Origin: Bartonella taylorii
Lineage (GTDB): Bacteria; Pseudomonadota; Alphaproteobacteria; Rhizobiales; Rhizobiaceae
Reading direction: 5' to 3'
Assembly: GCF_023920105.1 (NCBI RefSeq)
Contig: NZ_CP083693.1
Coordinates: 1,875,283-1,939,282, forward strand
DNA: 64,000 nucleotides
The position numbers and the translations under genes were made by a program. The notes beneath the pieces were generated by a model. That model made no database searches and was not told the DNA's origin. It saw only the letters and a program-made list of their open reading frames with translations. Positions 20,357 through 30,009 of this stretch are shown one piece after another (position 1 is the stretch's first letter; each line of letters starts with the position of its first letter).

Positions 20357-20693
20357 CTTATCATTATCACAAGCGTTTTATGTGGTTTAAGAGTAGGACA
20401 ACGTTTTGATTTATAGTGATAATTTGCTATCCATATTGAATAGGAGTCTCGGCTTATTGTGGGATTTTTTCATTTTAAATTGGTGTATATTGAATCAATC
20501 AAAATCATATCTTTTCTCGTCACAAAGGAGGGTGGTGTATAAAAATCGTTTAAGAAAGGAATAAATATCTCTCATGAATGCTTTTAAGCGCCAAGGGTTA
20601 TTGGCAACATTGAGAGTTGATAAATAGAATAATAGTGTTTGCCTTGTGTTTTTATTAAGTAAAGATGGTGGTGCACAATGGAGCAGACTGAGA
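20357..20693. other. Spacer between the RiPP-like locus and ispA
   Basis: AT-rich and without a supported gene. A minus-strand ORF running from 20836 to 20495 overlaps the ispA 3' end in another frame and has no ribosome binding site or family signal, so I treat it as a shadow. Confidence 0.6.
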
Positions 20694-21596
20694 TTAATTT
20701 TTTCGTGTTGCACTAAAGCGAGCAGCTTGTTGAAGTGGTTTTGCTTTAGCGCCAAAGGGGTGTAAAAGTACTTCTGCTTTAGCGATGAGTTCGTCCCGCT
20801 TTTTTTGTGTTTCTTCAATGCCATAAAGACGAACAAAAGTTGCTTTATGTGCTGTTTTATCTTTACCTACTGTTTTTCCTAGGATTTCACTTTTGGCCGT
20901 GACATCTAGGAGATCATCCGTCAATTGAAAGGCTAAACCAAGATATGTTCCAAAAGCAGCAAGTTTTTCTGTGAATTCTTTGGATGCATTGCCGATAATT
21001 GCGCCTGCTTGGCAAGCAAAGCTTATCAGAGCGGCTGTTTTCATGCGTTGTAGAGTGATAATGTTGGTGCTCTCTTGTGGTTTTTTTTCCGCTTCAAGGT
21101 CTAGCATTTGTCCGCCTACCATACCACCAATTCCTGCAGATTGTGCAAGAGCTGTGACCAGTTTTATTCTGGTGTCAAAGGGGAGTGTACTGGCTTTATG
21201 GGCAATGATTTCAAAAGCAAATGTTAGCAGAGCATTGCCTGCTAGAATTGCTGTTGCTTCATCAAATGCTCTATGAACTGTGGGTTTTCCGCGTCGGAGT
21301 GTGTCGTTATCCATGGCGGGAAGATCATCATGGATGAGTGAGTAACAGTGGACACATTCTAAGGCACATGCAATATCAAGAGAGTGTTCAGCAGGGATAT
21401 CAAAAAGTGCCGCACTTTGCATAACAAGAAAAGGACGGAGGCGTTTTCCACCATTCAGCACACCGTAGCGCATGGCTTTGATGAGGGTTTCAGGACGAGC
21501 AATTTCACCAGTTTGAACTTGATCACTTAACAGTGTATCAAGTCGCTTTTCAACGGTGTGCGCATGTTCTGCAAGAAGGGTGGTAAATTCATGCAT
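20694..21596 (-). CDS. ispA: Short-chain polyprenyl (farnesyl) diphosphate synthase
   Basis: Condenses IPP with DMAPP/GPP to farnesyl diphosphate. 300 aa. The first Asp-rich motif is DDLPAMDND (residues 90-98), the second DDLLD (227-231), and GGKRLRPFLV precedes the first. The two-residue insertion inside the first motif is typical of bacterial type II FPP synthases. It ends beside the accessory island. A weak GGAAGCACAAATG context marks the start. Confidence 0.96.
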   Translation of the reverse strand: MHEFTTLLAEHAHTVEKRLDTLLSDQVQTGEIARPETLIKAMRYGVLNGGKRLRPFLVMQSAALFDIPAEHSLDIACALECVHCYSLIHDDLPAMDNDTLRRGKPTVHRAFDEATAILAGNALLTFAFEIIAHKASTLPFDTRIKLVTALAQSAGIGGMVGGQMLDLEAEKKPQESTNIITLQRMKTAALISFACQAGAIIGNASKEFTEKLAAFGTYLGLAFQLTDDLLDVTAKSEILGKTVGKDKTAHKATFVRLYGIEETQKKRDELIAKAEVLLHPFGAKAKPLQQAARFSATRKN

Positions 21597-21900
21597 TTGT
21601 GCTTCCTTTATTTTTGAAAACGGGGTTCTGGAATTTCAAGAGAGGCTTTTTTATTAAAAATTTATACCCACTGTAAGCGGAAGTCTTTGTTAAAGCCAAA
21701 CAAAAATTGTATGAAAATCTCATGAGAAGGCTTCAATCAGTGTCTAAAACTGTCATTTTTGATAATAGTATTACCATTTTTGACGTTGCCTCTTCTTTTT
21801 AATCAGTGTATAAGACTATCAGATTTTCTAATTTTTTGACAAAGGCTCTGTCATTTTTGACATTGCCTCTTCTTTTTTAGTGGATTTGGAGTGTCTCTTT

Positions 21901-22080
21901 ATGGCTGTACCTAAACGAAAAACCTCTCCTTCGAAGCGAGGTATGCGCCGTTCGGCTGATGCCTTGAAGGCGCCAACTTATATCGAAGATAAAAATTCTG
22001 GTGAATTACGTCGCCCTCATCACATTGATTTGAAGACTGGGATGTATCGCGGACGTTCAGTTTTACCCCCTAAAGATTGA
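21901..22080 (+). CDS. rpmF: 50S ribosomal protein L32
   Basis: 59 aa, starting [18 protein letters not shown] and ending RSVLPPKD, a full-length alphaproteobacterial L32. The ATG at 21901 is chosen; an in-frame upstream start at 21880 would add seven non-conserved residues. GGAG lies about 10 bp upstream. Confidence 0.97.
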   Translation: MAVPKRKTSPSKRGMRRSADALKAPTYIEDKNSGELRRPHHIDLKTGMYRGRSVLPPKD

Positions 22081-22623
22081 GATTTTATTTCCTTACTAGG
22101 TTAAGGCCTATTTTTATTGTAGGCGAGCGCTTGTACAGGTGATGTGCTTTTCGGTTCTCTTGTTAAAAGGGTATTGGAAATAGGGTTTCCTCATTGCGTG
22201 GTAGCTTTGCGGCTTTCTTGTTATCTTGGCAAGGAGGTTGATTTGTTGTGCATACACTTTGTGTGAAGAGTGCTCTGTGTGAGGTTAGGGAAGAATTCTC
22301 TTGTTTTTATCGGTGTGGAGAACGTTGATTTGCTTGTCATCTTGACAGAATGATTTGGAAGGTTGTGCGTACCAATTTATGGGGCTTATGTCCTTTGTGA
22401 AGAATCAAAATCCTTGATTGCTATTAATAAGCTTAGTGACAGAGTGCATCTAAGATATATTCGATAAAGAGGGTTACAACAGGAAGATTAAAATATCATT
22501 TTTTGATATAAGATGACTCTGTAATGTTATTCATATCGTGGACAACTCCACCAAAATATTTTGAGATGAAGTAACTTAGCGGATTTCCTGTCAAAGATTC
22601 TTTTATTTATGAAGATCATGAAT
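22081..22623. other. Gene-free spacer with an old coding remnant
   Basis: No intact gene. On the minus strand, about 22590-22455 reads TGNPLSYFISKYFGGVVHDM and NNITESSYIKK, then after one stop YFNLPVVTLFIEYILDALCH. This has the look of a decayed protein, perhaps of phage origin, but I cannot name the family. Confidence 0.4.
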
Positions 22624-22656
22624 AAAAACAAGCCAGCGAGATGCTGGTTTGTTTTT
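22624..22656 (-). terminator. Terminator of carD
   Basis: 14-bp stem (AAAAACAAGCCAGC with one wobble in its partner) around a 5-nt loop, with T-rich flanks on both strands. It lies 27 bp beyond the carD stop. Confidence 0.85.
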
Positions 22657-22682
22657 ATTATAAAAAATATCTTAGCTTCTTA

Positions 22683-23267
22683 TTACGCAGCGTATACAGT
22701 GTTGCTATTTGTATTAGCTTCATCTCTCTCGGATTTAAATTCGCGCTCTGGCTTGTTTGAGAGATGCATCTCTATGAGATTTATGGCTTCTGTTTCGGAA
22801 AGATTATTAATAACAGCAATTTCACGGGCCATTCTCTCTAGTGCAGCGGTATAGAGCTGGCGTTCGGAATAAGATTGCTCGGGCTGTAGATTTGAGCGAA
22901 AAAGATCACGCACCACTTCGGCAATACAAATGAGATCACCTGAATTGATTTTAGTATCATATTCTTGAGCACGACGTGACCACATGGTTCGTTTAACGCG
23001 TGCTTTTCCGTGCAAGATTTTTAATGCGCGTTCAACAGAATCAACAGCAGATAATTTGCGCATTCCAACAGAAATAGCTTTCGCAATCGGTACTTTGACA
23101 TCCATTTTATCTTTCGCAAAATGAATAACAAAGAGTTTTAATTTATGCCCTGCAACTTCTTGATCTTCAATCGCTATAATTTGCCCTACTCCATGGGTAG
23201 GGTAGACGATATATTCAGAGGTTGCAAATCCTTTAGCATTGGAGGACGTTCCGTGTTGGGATGCCAT
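22683..23267 (-). CDS. carD: CarD/CdnL-family RNA polymerase-binding regulator
   Basis: 194 aa. The N-terminal RNAP-interaction domain (SEYIVYPTHGVGQIIAIEDQ) is followed by the helical DNA-binding domain (LSAVDSVERALKILHG, MWSRRAQEYDTKINSGDL). CarD-type proteins bind the beta subunit and stabilise open complexes, notably at rRNA promoters. The last about 25 residues are polar and variable. It is near fdxA, the usual rhizobial neighbourhood. Confidence 0.93.
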   Translation of the reverse strand: MASQHGTSSNAKGFATSEYIVYPTHGVGQIIAIEDQEVAGHKLKLFVIHFAKDKMDVKVPIAKAISVGMRKLSAVDSVERALKILHGKARVKRTMWSRRAQEYDTKINSGDLICIAEVVRDLFRSNLQPEQSYSERQLYTAALERMAREIAVINNLSETEAINLIEMHLSNKPEREFKSERDEANTNSNTVYAA

Positions 23268-23575
23268 ATTTTAGTTTACTCCCTTTATGACCAAAAAATG
23301 TACCGGAAAGCAGGTTATAAACCTGAACGTTGAATGTTCTTTGACCAAGTATATTATACGAATTTAATGAGCATAAAAGTTGAGTACTTTTAAATTCAAC
23401 AAAAAACACCTTGCTTTACAAGCAACAAGCAAAGAGAAAATACTTAGAAAGATGATCATGTTAAAATAGTATTAACATCAAAATTCAAAAGAATCAATCA
23501 TTTCGCTTAAGAATTTTTGTTTTTACAAGAGAATGTTCTCAATTTTTTTAGGAGTGCTGTGTGGACCGTAGGTTA
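23268..23575. other. carD-fdxA spacer
   Basis: 308 bp, AT-rich. It must hold the carD promoter (minus strand). I see no gene, hairpin or repeat that I can support. Confidence 0.5.
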
Positions 23576-23920
23576 TTATTCACCGCTTCCTGGATTTTCT
23601 GAAAAATACTTTTCTAATTTATCTGGAACACCATCCATTTCTTTTGCTTGAGGAAGCGGGTCTTTTCGGGTGGTTAAATTAGGCCATTTGGTTGCGTAAT
23701 GAAGATTGAGCTCTAGCCATTTTTCTAGTCCTGGCTCTGTATCAGGCTTAATAGCCTCTGCTGGACATTCTGGCTCGCAGACACCACAATCGATACATTC
23801 ATCGGGATGAATGACAAGCATGTTTTCACCTTCATAAAAACAATCAACAGGGCAAACTTCAACGCAATCAGTATATTTGCAATGAATGCAGTTGTCGGTT
23901 ACTACATATGCCAAGATCAA
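23576..23920 (-). CDS. fdxA: 7Fe ferredoxin
   Basis: Small electron carrier of 114 aa with two clusters. [14 protein letters not shown] is the 3Fe-4S/4Fe-4S first half and [12 protein letters not shown] the second, followed by the long C-terminal tail typical of FdxA ([16 protein letters not shown]). It lies directly downstream of the helicase-remnant gene; in other rhizobia an S4-domain (hslR-like) gene usually sits between the two and is missing here. Confidence 0.95.
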   Translation of the reverse strand: MILAYVVTDNCIHCKYTDCVEVCPVDCFYEGENMLVIHPDECIDCGVCEPECPAEAIKPDTEPGLEKWLELNLHYATKWPNLTTRKDPLPQAKEMDGVPDKLEKYFSENPGSGE

Positions 23921-23935
23921 ACTCCATTTGTTATT

Positions 23936-25522
23936 TTAGTGATCTTTGGAAGAAAGTGTATGTGTGCTTTTATTATTTGTGAGTTGATCGCGTAGTGCAG
24001 CTAATTTTGCAAAAGGTGAATCAGGGTTAGGACGCGTTTCTTTCCGAGGTGGTTTATTATTTACACGTTTGCTGTGAGATTTTCCCGATTTATAAGAGTG
24101 TTTGGTATGCGCTGGTGCTTCTTGCGGGGTGTTTTCATTCGCGTTTGCCCCTTTCTTAAAAGCTTTTTTCGGTTTGTTTTGCCATCTGTGTCCAGATTTA
24201 TCACGGTTTTTGTGCGCGTGGTTGTGAGAATGATAATGATAACGCCATAGTAAAATAACTTTATCTTCTACTGTGATATGTTTTTGCTTGGCAAAGTCGC
24301 CAACAGGTTCAGCTGCTGGTAAACAATCTATGTTGGCTACGATATTGGGTTGTGTTTCAACACAAGTGGTTAAGACACTGTTTTCTTCTTGTGTTGTTTG
24401 TGAGGCTTTCATTGTTTGCCATTGATCACCAACACATTCTGCCGCAGGAACATCTTGTGCTGTCGTACATGCATGGGAAGAGGCTTCGTATGCGAGGAGA
24501 TTTTGTTCAAAAACAGTGCTACTCACGGCATGCGCTTGATAACCGAGTCCTTTAAGAATTTCTTCCATATCGGTTCCATTGGCTCCAAGAATAGACATCA
24601 TTGTGGATGTGACAAAAAAACTTTTGCCATCATAGGCGCCTTCGGGTTTTTGTTCACTCCCTTGTTTCCAGTGAAGTGCGGGGCGGATAAGGTTTGCAAG
24701 GCGTTCTAAAATATCAACGCGTACAGCACGTTGCCCTAAGATTCGATAACCGGCTAATTGATAAAATTGGCGGTTGTATGTAGGATCAACAACGAGAGAA
24801 GTCCGTCCTGCAGACAAAGCCGCAAAAATTTCACCCAAACCAGTTTGGTCATGGCCTTCATTTTGAAGGTTCCATAGCAGAGTAATGGCTTGGACAGGGG
24901 CTGGTTTAAGCATTCCTATAACATAGATATGAAAAGCACCAAAACGCACACCTAGCCTTCGGAGCACTGCTCGTGATTCTTGGTCCAGACCTTTGACGAT
25001 TTCAGCAACTTCTCGACGGGGCAAGATTCCTAAAGAGTGGACAAGTTGTGCGGCAAGGCTGCTTGTTGAATCCGTCAAGCTATCAGCATTTTGCAAATCA
25101 AACAGGGGTTTTAAAGCCGTTTCAAAATGAAAATTTACAAAACGCTCTAGGCGTTTCATTACATTATCGCGAGCTTCCCCCGTTAATTGCGCATCTGCTA
25201 AAATAATGAGTTTGGGTTTTAAAAGATTCTCCGTTGCAACAAGTTGTCCTACCGGTTGACCAATCCAACGCACGATTCCATCAGAACTGAGTGTAAAATC
25301 TCCATTGGCACAAGCACAAAAGCGCATTGCACGTTTAGTAAAGGCAAGAATCAAATTCTCATTTTCTACATCTGCTAAGTTTTGCGTGTTAGTTGCTTGA
25401 GCAGTATTGTTCTTATTGGCATAAAAACGAAAACCTTCAAATTTGCCACTTCCGTGTTTTTCAATAAGAATATCATCTTGAAGAATCTCATTCTGTTGAA
25501 CAATCTTGCTATCCATGATCAT
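23936..25522 (-). CDS. C-terminal half of a rhizobial helicase-like protein, N-terminal motor missing
   Basis: 528 aa. Segments such as FEGFRFYANKN, SSDGIVRWIGQPVGQLV, LRRLGVRFGAFHIYV, RAVRVDILERLANLIRPALHW and SILGANGTDMEEILKGLGY correspond to the accessory C-terminal half of the large helicase found before hslR-fdxA-carD in rhizobia, as I recall that family. No Walker A, DExH box or other helicase motif is present, and upstream DNA holds no recognisable motor domain. The tail (residues about 430-528) is His/Lys/Asn-rich and low-complexity. Either the domain now acts alone or this is a degraded gene whose frame is still open. The long uninterrupted frame favours some retained function. Confidence 0.7.
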   Translation of the reverse strand: MIMDSKIVQQNEILQDDILIEKHGSGKFEGFRFYANKNNTAQATNTQNLADVENENLILAFTKRAMRFCACANGDFTLSSDGIVRWIGQPVGQLVATENLLKPKLIILADAQLTGEARDNVMKRLERFVNFHFETALKPLFDLQNADSLTDSTSSLAAQLVHSLGILPRREVAEIVKGLDQESRAVLRRLGVRFGAFHIYVIGMLKPAPVQAITLLWNLQNEGHDQTGLGEIFAALSAGRTSLVVDPTYNRQFYQLAGYRILGQRAVRVDILERLANLIRPALHWKQGSEQKPEGAYDGKSFFVTSTMMSILGANGTDMEEILKGLGYQAHAVSSTVFEQNLLAYEASSHACTTAQDVPAAECVGDQWQTMKASQTTQEENSVLTTCVETQPNIVANIDCLPAAEPVGDFAKQKHITVEDKVILLWRYHYHSHNHAHKNRDKSGHRWQNKPKKAFKKGANANENTPQEAPAHTKHSYKSGKSHSKRVNNKPPRKETRPNPDSPFAKLAALRDQLTNNKSTHTLSSKDH

Positions 25523-26082
25523 TTTCTTTCTCAGTGCTACACTGGTAAAAGCTTATTCTTGAAAATTCTATCATTATGCTGCTCCTTTAACACGTTTGTT
25601 ATATTTTCTTCAATCATTCTTGTTGTTTTTTGATGCTTCTTTTTCCCTTTAGGTTTAGGTATTTTTCTTTTTATTCATTTTTGACGTGTTATACATGTTT
25701 ATTACACGCATTAATTGCGTTGTGAAGTTGGAAGTGTAAAATAAATTCTTTGCGCAAAAGGTAAGTACGTCGATAATTAAACAAAACAACATTTATTTTT
25801 GCGGGCTTGTTTGTTTTTTTGTTTTGTCATCAACAGGTGAGGACAAAGCTTTCTCGCACATTTCTTGCTGGTGAGAGGCGTATATTATATCGCCGTTTCG
25901 CTCATGAATCTGTGTCTTCTGACAATAAGTTTTACAATAATAATAAAAAAACAATTGCGATTATAAATTTACACGCTAAAGTAGTGGTATAAAAATTACA
26001 ACTTTTACGTTCTTTTTTTTGAGAAAGAATGATGATGTCGTTGCCAAATCAATTTTGATAATTTTAATCGCAAGGGGTTATT
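25523..26082. other. Divergent spacer upstream of rpoH
   Basis: 560 bp between the helicase-remnant gene (minus) and rpoH (plus). AT-rich; no remnant of the missing helicase motor could be read in it. An open stretch at 25807-25992 has no ribosome binding site or family signal. Confidence 0.5.
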
Positions 26083-26994
26083 ATGGGTAATCTTTCAAAT
26101 GCTGTTTACAAAAACAGTAAAAATTATAGCGACGCAGATAAAAGCTTGGGACGTAATATGATGCGTTCTGCTATGCAAGCGCCTTATCTTGAACGACAAA
26201 AAGAGCATGATTTGGCTCTGCGATGGAAAGATAAACGCGATGATGACGCTATGCATCAAATTGCAGCGGCACATATGCGTTTGGTGATTGCGATTGCTAA
26301 CCGTTTTAAACGTTTTAAAATGCCGTTGGGGGATCTGGTACAAGAAGGTTATGTGGGGTTGCTAGAAGCTGCTGCGCGTTTTGAGCCTGATCGGGAGGTG
26401 CGTTTTTCGACTTATGCAACATGGTGGATACGTGCTTCTATTCAAGATTATATTTTACGAAATTGGTCTATTGTTCGAGGGGGAACCAGTTCTTCGCAAA
26501 AAGCGCTTTTCTTTAACTTACGACGTTTACGGGCGAAATTGGTACAAGATGATAGTGCTTTGACAAAACAAGATATTTTTCGCACGATTGCTGAAAAACT
26601 CGGCGTTTCAGTTCGTGATGTTGAAACGATGGATTTTCGTTTTTCTAGTTCCGATAATTCTTTGAGCGTTTCTGTTTCTGAGAATAGTGAGAATTCCATT
26701 GCTAAAATGGATGCTCTCGTGGATGATAGCCCTCTTCCTGATGCTTTAATTGAGCAAGTGATTGACGGACAACGGCGTACACAATGGCTTTATGATGCGT
26801 TGCAAATTCTTAATGAACGGGAACTTGAAATTATTCGTTTTCGTCGTTTGAATGAAGAGGGAGCTACTTTAGAAGTTTTGGGTGAAAAGTTGGGAATTTC
26901 GAAAGAGCGGGTGCGTCAAATTGAAGCACGCGCTTTGCAAAAGCTACGTTCTGCTCTCCTTACCGTTCATTCAGCGGATGCTTATGAGATATAA
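26083..26994 (+). CDS. rpoH: RNA polymerase sigma-32 factor (heat shock)
   Basis: 303 aa. Region 2 shows LVIAIANRFKRFKMPLGDLVQEGYVGLLEAAARFEP and FSTYATWWIRASIQDYILRNWS (quoted as family signature). The RpoH box is QKALFFNLRRLR, which separates RpoH from housekeeping sigma factors. Region 4.2 is LEVLGEKLGISKERVRQIEARALQKLR. It directs transcription of chaperone and protease genes. AGGGG lies about 9 bp before the ATG. Confidence 0.96.
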   Translation: MGNLSNAVYKNSKNYSDADKSLGRNMMRSAMQAPYLERQKEHDLALRWKDKRDDDAMHQIAAAHMRLVIAIANRFKRFKMPLGDLVQEGYVGLLEAAARFEPDREVRFSTYATWWIRASIQDYILRNWSIVRGGTSSSQKALFFNLRRLRAKLVQDDSALTKQDIFRTIAEKLGVSVRDVETMDFRFSSSDNSLSVSVSENSENSIAKMDALVDDSPLPDALIEQVIDGQRRTQWLYDALQILNERELEIIRFRRLNEEGATLEVLGEKLGISKERVRQIEARALQKLRSALLTVHSADAYEI

Positions 26995-27162
26995 GCATTG
27001 AAGATTTCTCGAGCAGACAATCTGAAGTGAGGTTGTGCAATGAGAGGTGAGCTATCGGGAAGCGGGGTTCAAAGATTGACCAGATCGGCGCGGGGGAAAT
27101 GTCTCAGAAGGTAAAGCAAAGGGAATAGGAGAGAAACATAAAGGGGAGAAAAGTATGGGGGA

Positions 27163-28701
27163 TTATTCTGTGACAATTTTAACGTTTGTACCTACGCGTA
27201 AAGTTTGAGTTGGGGAGAATGCGTTGAGAATGCAAAAAAGTTTTTCTTTATGTTTTGTGTTTTGCATTTTATTAGCAAGGTTTGCAATGCTGTCTCCTTC
27301 TTTAACGGGCACAACACGGATTCTCAAGGGTTTTAGCTTTTTTAACTGTGATGATGTAAGGGGATGAAAACTTTGTACGGTTCTTTCGGCAACCGCTTTA
27401 AAATTTTGAGAATCATGTGGGAACGCGGTAAGGAAACGAAAGAGGTGCTTGTTGAATAAAATGACAACTACATCAAATTGCCATTGCTTATTGGCCGCAT
27501 GGGCGTGCGCTCCAGGAAGACCTTGGATTGTTGTTGGGCGGATAGAGGATTCATCAAGTCCTACAATCCAGCCACTTTTTAAATAATCGCTCGCAGAGAT
27601 TTCATTAGGATGCGGTAGTGCATCAAAACGAATAGCAGTTTTACCCATCCCGCTGGCCCAAACAGTGTGCCCTGAAGTCTCTATTGTGAAATTGTGTGGA
27701 ACGGAAAAAGTTATACGCAATTGTGGGTGGATAAATTGGTTTTCTCGTACAAAACCTGTATGAGAGTTACCACCAAAAATCATGCCATCAATGCTTTTGA
27801 GAAAAGAATCGCGATCAGTGTTTTTTATGTTCGCTATACTTATTTTCCGTGCCTTTTCTATCGCACGGCGAATCCGTTGCGGAGTGGTTGGATGTGTTGC
27901 TAAAAAGTCTAAGGAAGTATTTGAGGTTCCAGAGCTATTGCGAAAGACATTATAGGCTTCTAGTGATTGTAAAAAACGCGGCGATGCAAATGGATCATAT
28001 CCTGCTCGTTTGAGCATTTCGAGTGCAATTGAATCGGCTTCCAGTTCCTGATTGCGTGAAAATTGTGCGAGTTGTTGTTTGTTGTTAATGGAGTTGTGAA
28101 GTTTTCTTCCTTTATAAGAAAGCAGGTGTGGTGACATATGATTTGTCATCTTCAATTCGGCTTCTTTTTTCAGGCGCAAAATGCCGTGATTGGCAGTAAT
28201 ATGGGCTATTTCATGGGCTAAAATTGCTGCAACTTCTGAAGAATCATTGGCCAATGCTAGCATACCGCGCGTTATGTAGATGTAGCCACTTGGGAGGGCA
28301 AAGGCGTTGATACTCTCGGAGTCTAAAATTGTTACAGAATAGCTTTGGTGGGTTTGTGATACAACAGTGAGTTTACGCACAATATTTGCTAAGAGGCGTT
28401 CAAGTTTTGCATCATAGTATGCACCGCCATATATTTGTAAAATACGGAGGTGTTGTAGTGCGCTTAATGTGACATAGATATTGTTTTTGCTGGTACGTTT
28501 AGAATCTGAAGAAGAAAGCATATTATTGGAGGAGAAGCGCGTATGACAAGCAGAAAGGAGAAGCATTAAGCTTATGAGAGTTACTTTATACAGTCTATTG
28601 CGAAAAAGAAAATTTCGTTGAAAAATTGGGCACTTTTGATCGTTGTGTACTGTGTTTTCTAGGTGCACCGGGTTTTCTGATTGTATTTTGGCAAATTTCA
28701 T
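27163..28701 (-). CDS. M48-family zinc metalloprotease lipoprotein with C-terminal LysM-like segment
   Basis: 512 aa. A hydrophobic stretch ends in LLSAC (Cys52), a probable lipobox, though about 30 residues precede the membrane segment, so the start may be further in. The zinc motif HEIAH is at 163-167 and the third ligand region is NQELEADSIALEMLKRAGY, as in BepA/LoiP-type periplasmic quality-control proteases. The C-terminus (VVPVKEGDSIANLANKM, LRVGTNVKIV) looks like a LysM-type fold. It would act in the periplasm on outer-membrane protein assembly. It is divergent from the thiamine pyrophosphokinase gene. Confidence 0.88.
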   Translation of the reverse strand: MKFAKIQSENPVHLENTVHNDQKCPIFQRNFLFRNRLYKVTLISLMLLLSACHTRFSSNNMLSSSDSKRTSKNNIYVTLSALQHLRILQIYGGAYYDAKLERLLANIVRKLTVVSQTHQSYSVTILDSESINAFALPSGYIYITRGMLALANDSSEVAAILAHEIAHITANHGILRLKKEAELKMTNHMSPHLLSYKGRKLHNSINNKQQLAQFSRNQELEADSIALEMLKRAGYDPFASPRFLQSLEAYNVFRNSSGTSNTSLDFLATHPTTPQRIRRAIEKARKISIANIKNTDRDSFLKSIDGMIFGGNSHTGFVRENQFIHPQLRITFSVPHNFTIETSGHTVWASGMGKTAIRFDALPHPNEISASDYLKSGWIVGLDESSIRPTTIQGLPGAHAHAANKQWQFDVVVILFNKHLFRFLTAFPHDSQNFKAVAERTVQSFHPLTSSQLKKLKPLRIRVVPVKEGDSIANLANKMQNTKHKEKLFCILNAFSPTQTLRVGTNVKIVTE

Positions 28702-28862
28702 TTGTATCTTTAAGTATGTGTTTTTTACAATAACGGAGCTTTTTGGAAAGAAGCTTTTAGGATAAGGATTCTTTTGATTTTATCACGGTTATTATCTATA
28801 AAAAACGTCTATTTTTATAAGAAATGCTATAAAAGGAAATCTTACGAAAGGCGGAGTATGGC

Positions 28863-29498
28863 ATGACAACATTTACAGTATTGTTAAATGGAAATGTTTG
28901 TGTCACTGATCGTTTGCATCGCCAAATTCGCAACAGTCGAGTGATTGCTGCCGATGGTGGAATGCGTCATGCAGCAGCGCTGAATGTGATTCCTGAGTTG
29001 TGGTTGGGAGATTTCGATTCATCTGATCAGTCTCTCATAGACAAATATCGTCATATTCCACGTGAGCTTTTTCCTTCTGATAAAGATATGACCGATAGTG
29101 CTCTGGCATGTGAAAGAGCTCTGCAAAATGGTGCCAAACAGCTTATTTTGTGTGGTGCTTTTGGTGGTGAAAGAAGTGATCATAGTCTTTCTCATATGAC
29201 GCAAGCATTGGTGATGGCCGAAAAGGGCATTGCAGTGTTATTGACGAGCGGTCTTGAAGAAGGTTGGCCGGTTTTGCCAAAGTCTTTTTCATGTGATTTA
29301 CCTGAGGGTTGTTTGTTTAGTATTATCGGTTTTTCTGATTTACAAGGATTAACTCTCTCAGGTGTCAAATGGCCGCTTTGTGATAAAAATGTATCATTTG
29401 GGTCTTCTTTGACAGTTTCTAACCGTATTTGTGGAACCTTTTCTTGCCAATTAGGTTCTGGAAAAGCTATATTATTGGCGTCTGTACCTATTCCATAA
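28863..29498 (+). CDS. Thiamine pyrophosphokinase
   Basis: Transfers pyrophosphate from ATP to thiamine to give TPP. 211 aa. Visible motifs are AADGGMRHAA, LGDFDSSD, FPSDKDMTDSALA and GAFGGERSDHSLSH, the conserved metal and nucleotide residues of the TPK catalytic domain; the C-terminal part is the thiamine-binding beta domain (GLTLSGVKWPL). With thiE in this window it suggests partial thiamine synthesis or salvage. GGCGG lies upstream of the ATG. Confidence 0.92.
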   Translation: MTTFTVLLNGNVCVTDRLHRQIRNSRVIAADGGMRHAAALNVIPELWLGDFDSSDQSLIDKYRHIPRELFPSDKDMTDSALACERALQNGAKQLILCGAFGGERSDHSLSHMTQALVMAEKGIAVLLTSGLEEGWPVLPKSFSCDLPEGCLFSIIGFSDLQGLTLSGVKWPLCDKNVSFGSSLTVSNRICGTFSCQLGSGKAILLASVPIP

Positions 29499-29601
29499 AG
29501 CTCTTCCGGTGTATTTGAATAAGGCAGAGGGGGACATGGTGATTAAGTGCCGGCATGAATAATATATTTATGTATTAATCTCGAGAAGGAGAGTTTTTTA
29601 T

Positions 29602-30009
29602 ATGTTAAAGTCAATTTTAAAAGTGGCAGTTGTTTCAGCCATGGGTTTAAGTACGGTGGCTTGTTCTGTTAATGATCAACGTGTTGCGCGTTACGGTGTA
29701 GGCGGAGCAGCAATAGGCGCTTTAGCTGGAACAGCAATTGCTGGAAGCACGCCTGGGGCAGCGCTTACGGGTGCAGCATTTGGTGCGATTGCAGGAACAG
29801 TGACAGGAGCCGCTGTAAATCAACAAAGACAGCAAAGACAGATTGTTGTTCCGCAGACACCAATGTGCACATATCGTACCCATAGAGGACAGGTTTATCA
29901 AGCACCTTGTGCTCACAAAGTACGCGCGCCGCATACACCAAAATTGTGCACTTACCGTGATGGAAGAGGTGTCATGTATCATGCACCTTGTCATAAACGC
30001 GTTCGTTAA
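29602..30009 (+). CDS. Glycine-zipper lipoprotein with duplicated Cys motif
   Basis: 135 aa. The lipobox is VACS with Cys21 or so. A glycine zipper (GVGGAAIGALAGTAIAGSTPGAALTGAAFGAIAGTVTGAA region) of the 17-kDa antigen type follows. The tail has two copies of a motif CTYR-x(2)-RG-x(2)-Y-x-APC-x-(H)K (residues about 89-135), so four cysteines that could form two disulfides. It probably sits in the outer membrane or periplasm. AAGGAGAG precedes the ATG. The stop overlaps the uup ATG by one base, implying coupled translation. Confidence 0.8.
   Translation: MLKSILKVAVVSAMGLSTVACSVNDQRVARYGVGGAAIGALAGTAIAGSTPGAALTGAAFGAIAGTVTGAAVNQQRQQRQIVVPQTPMCTYRTHRGQVYQAPCAHKVRAPHTPKLCTYRDGRGVMYHAPCHKRVR

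Noticed and set aside
20495..20836. 113-codon minus-strand ORF at the ispA 3' end
   Set aside because: Overlaps ispA coding sequence in another frame, no ribosome binding site, no family signal.
22609..22854. Plus-strand ORF antisense to carD
   Set aside because: Antisense shadow of carD that starts within the carD terminator region.
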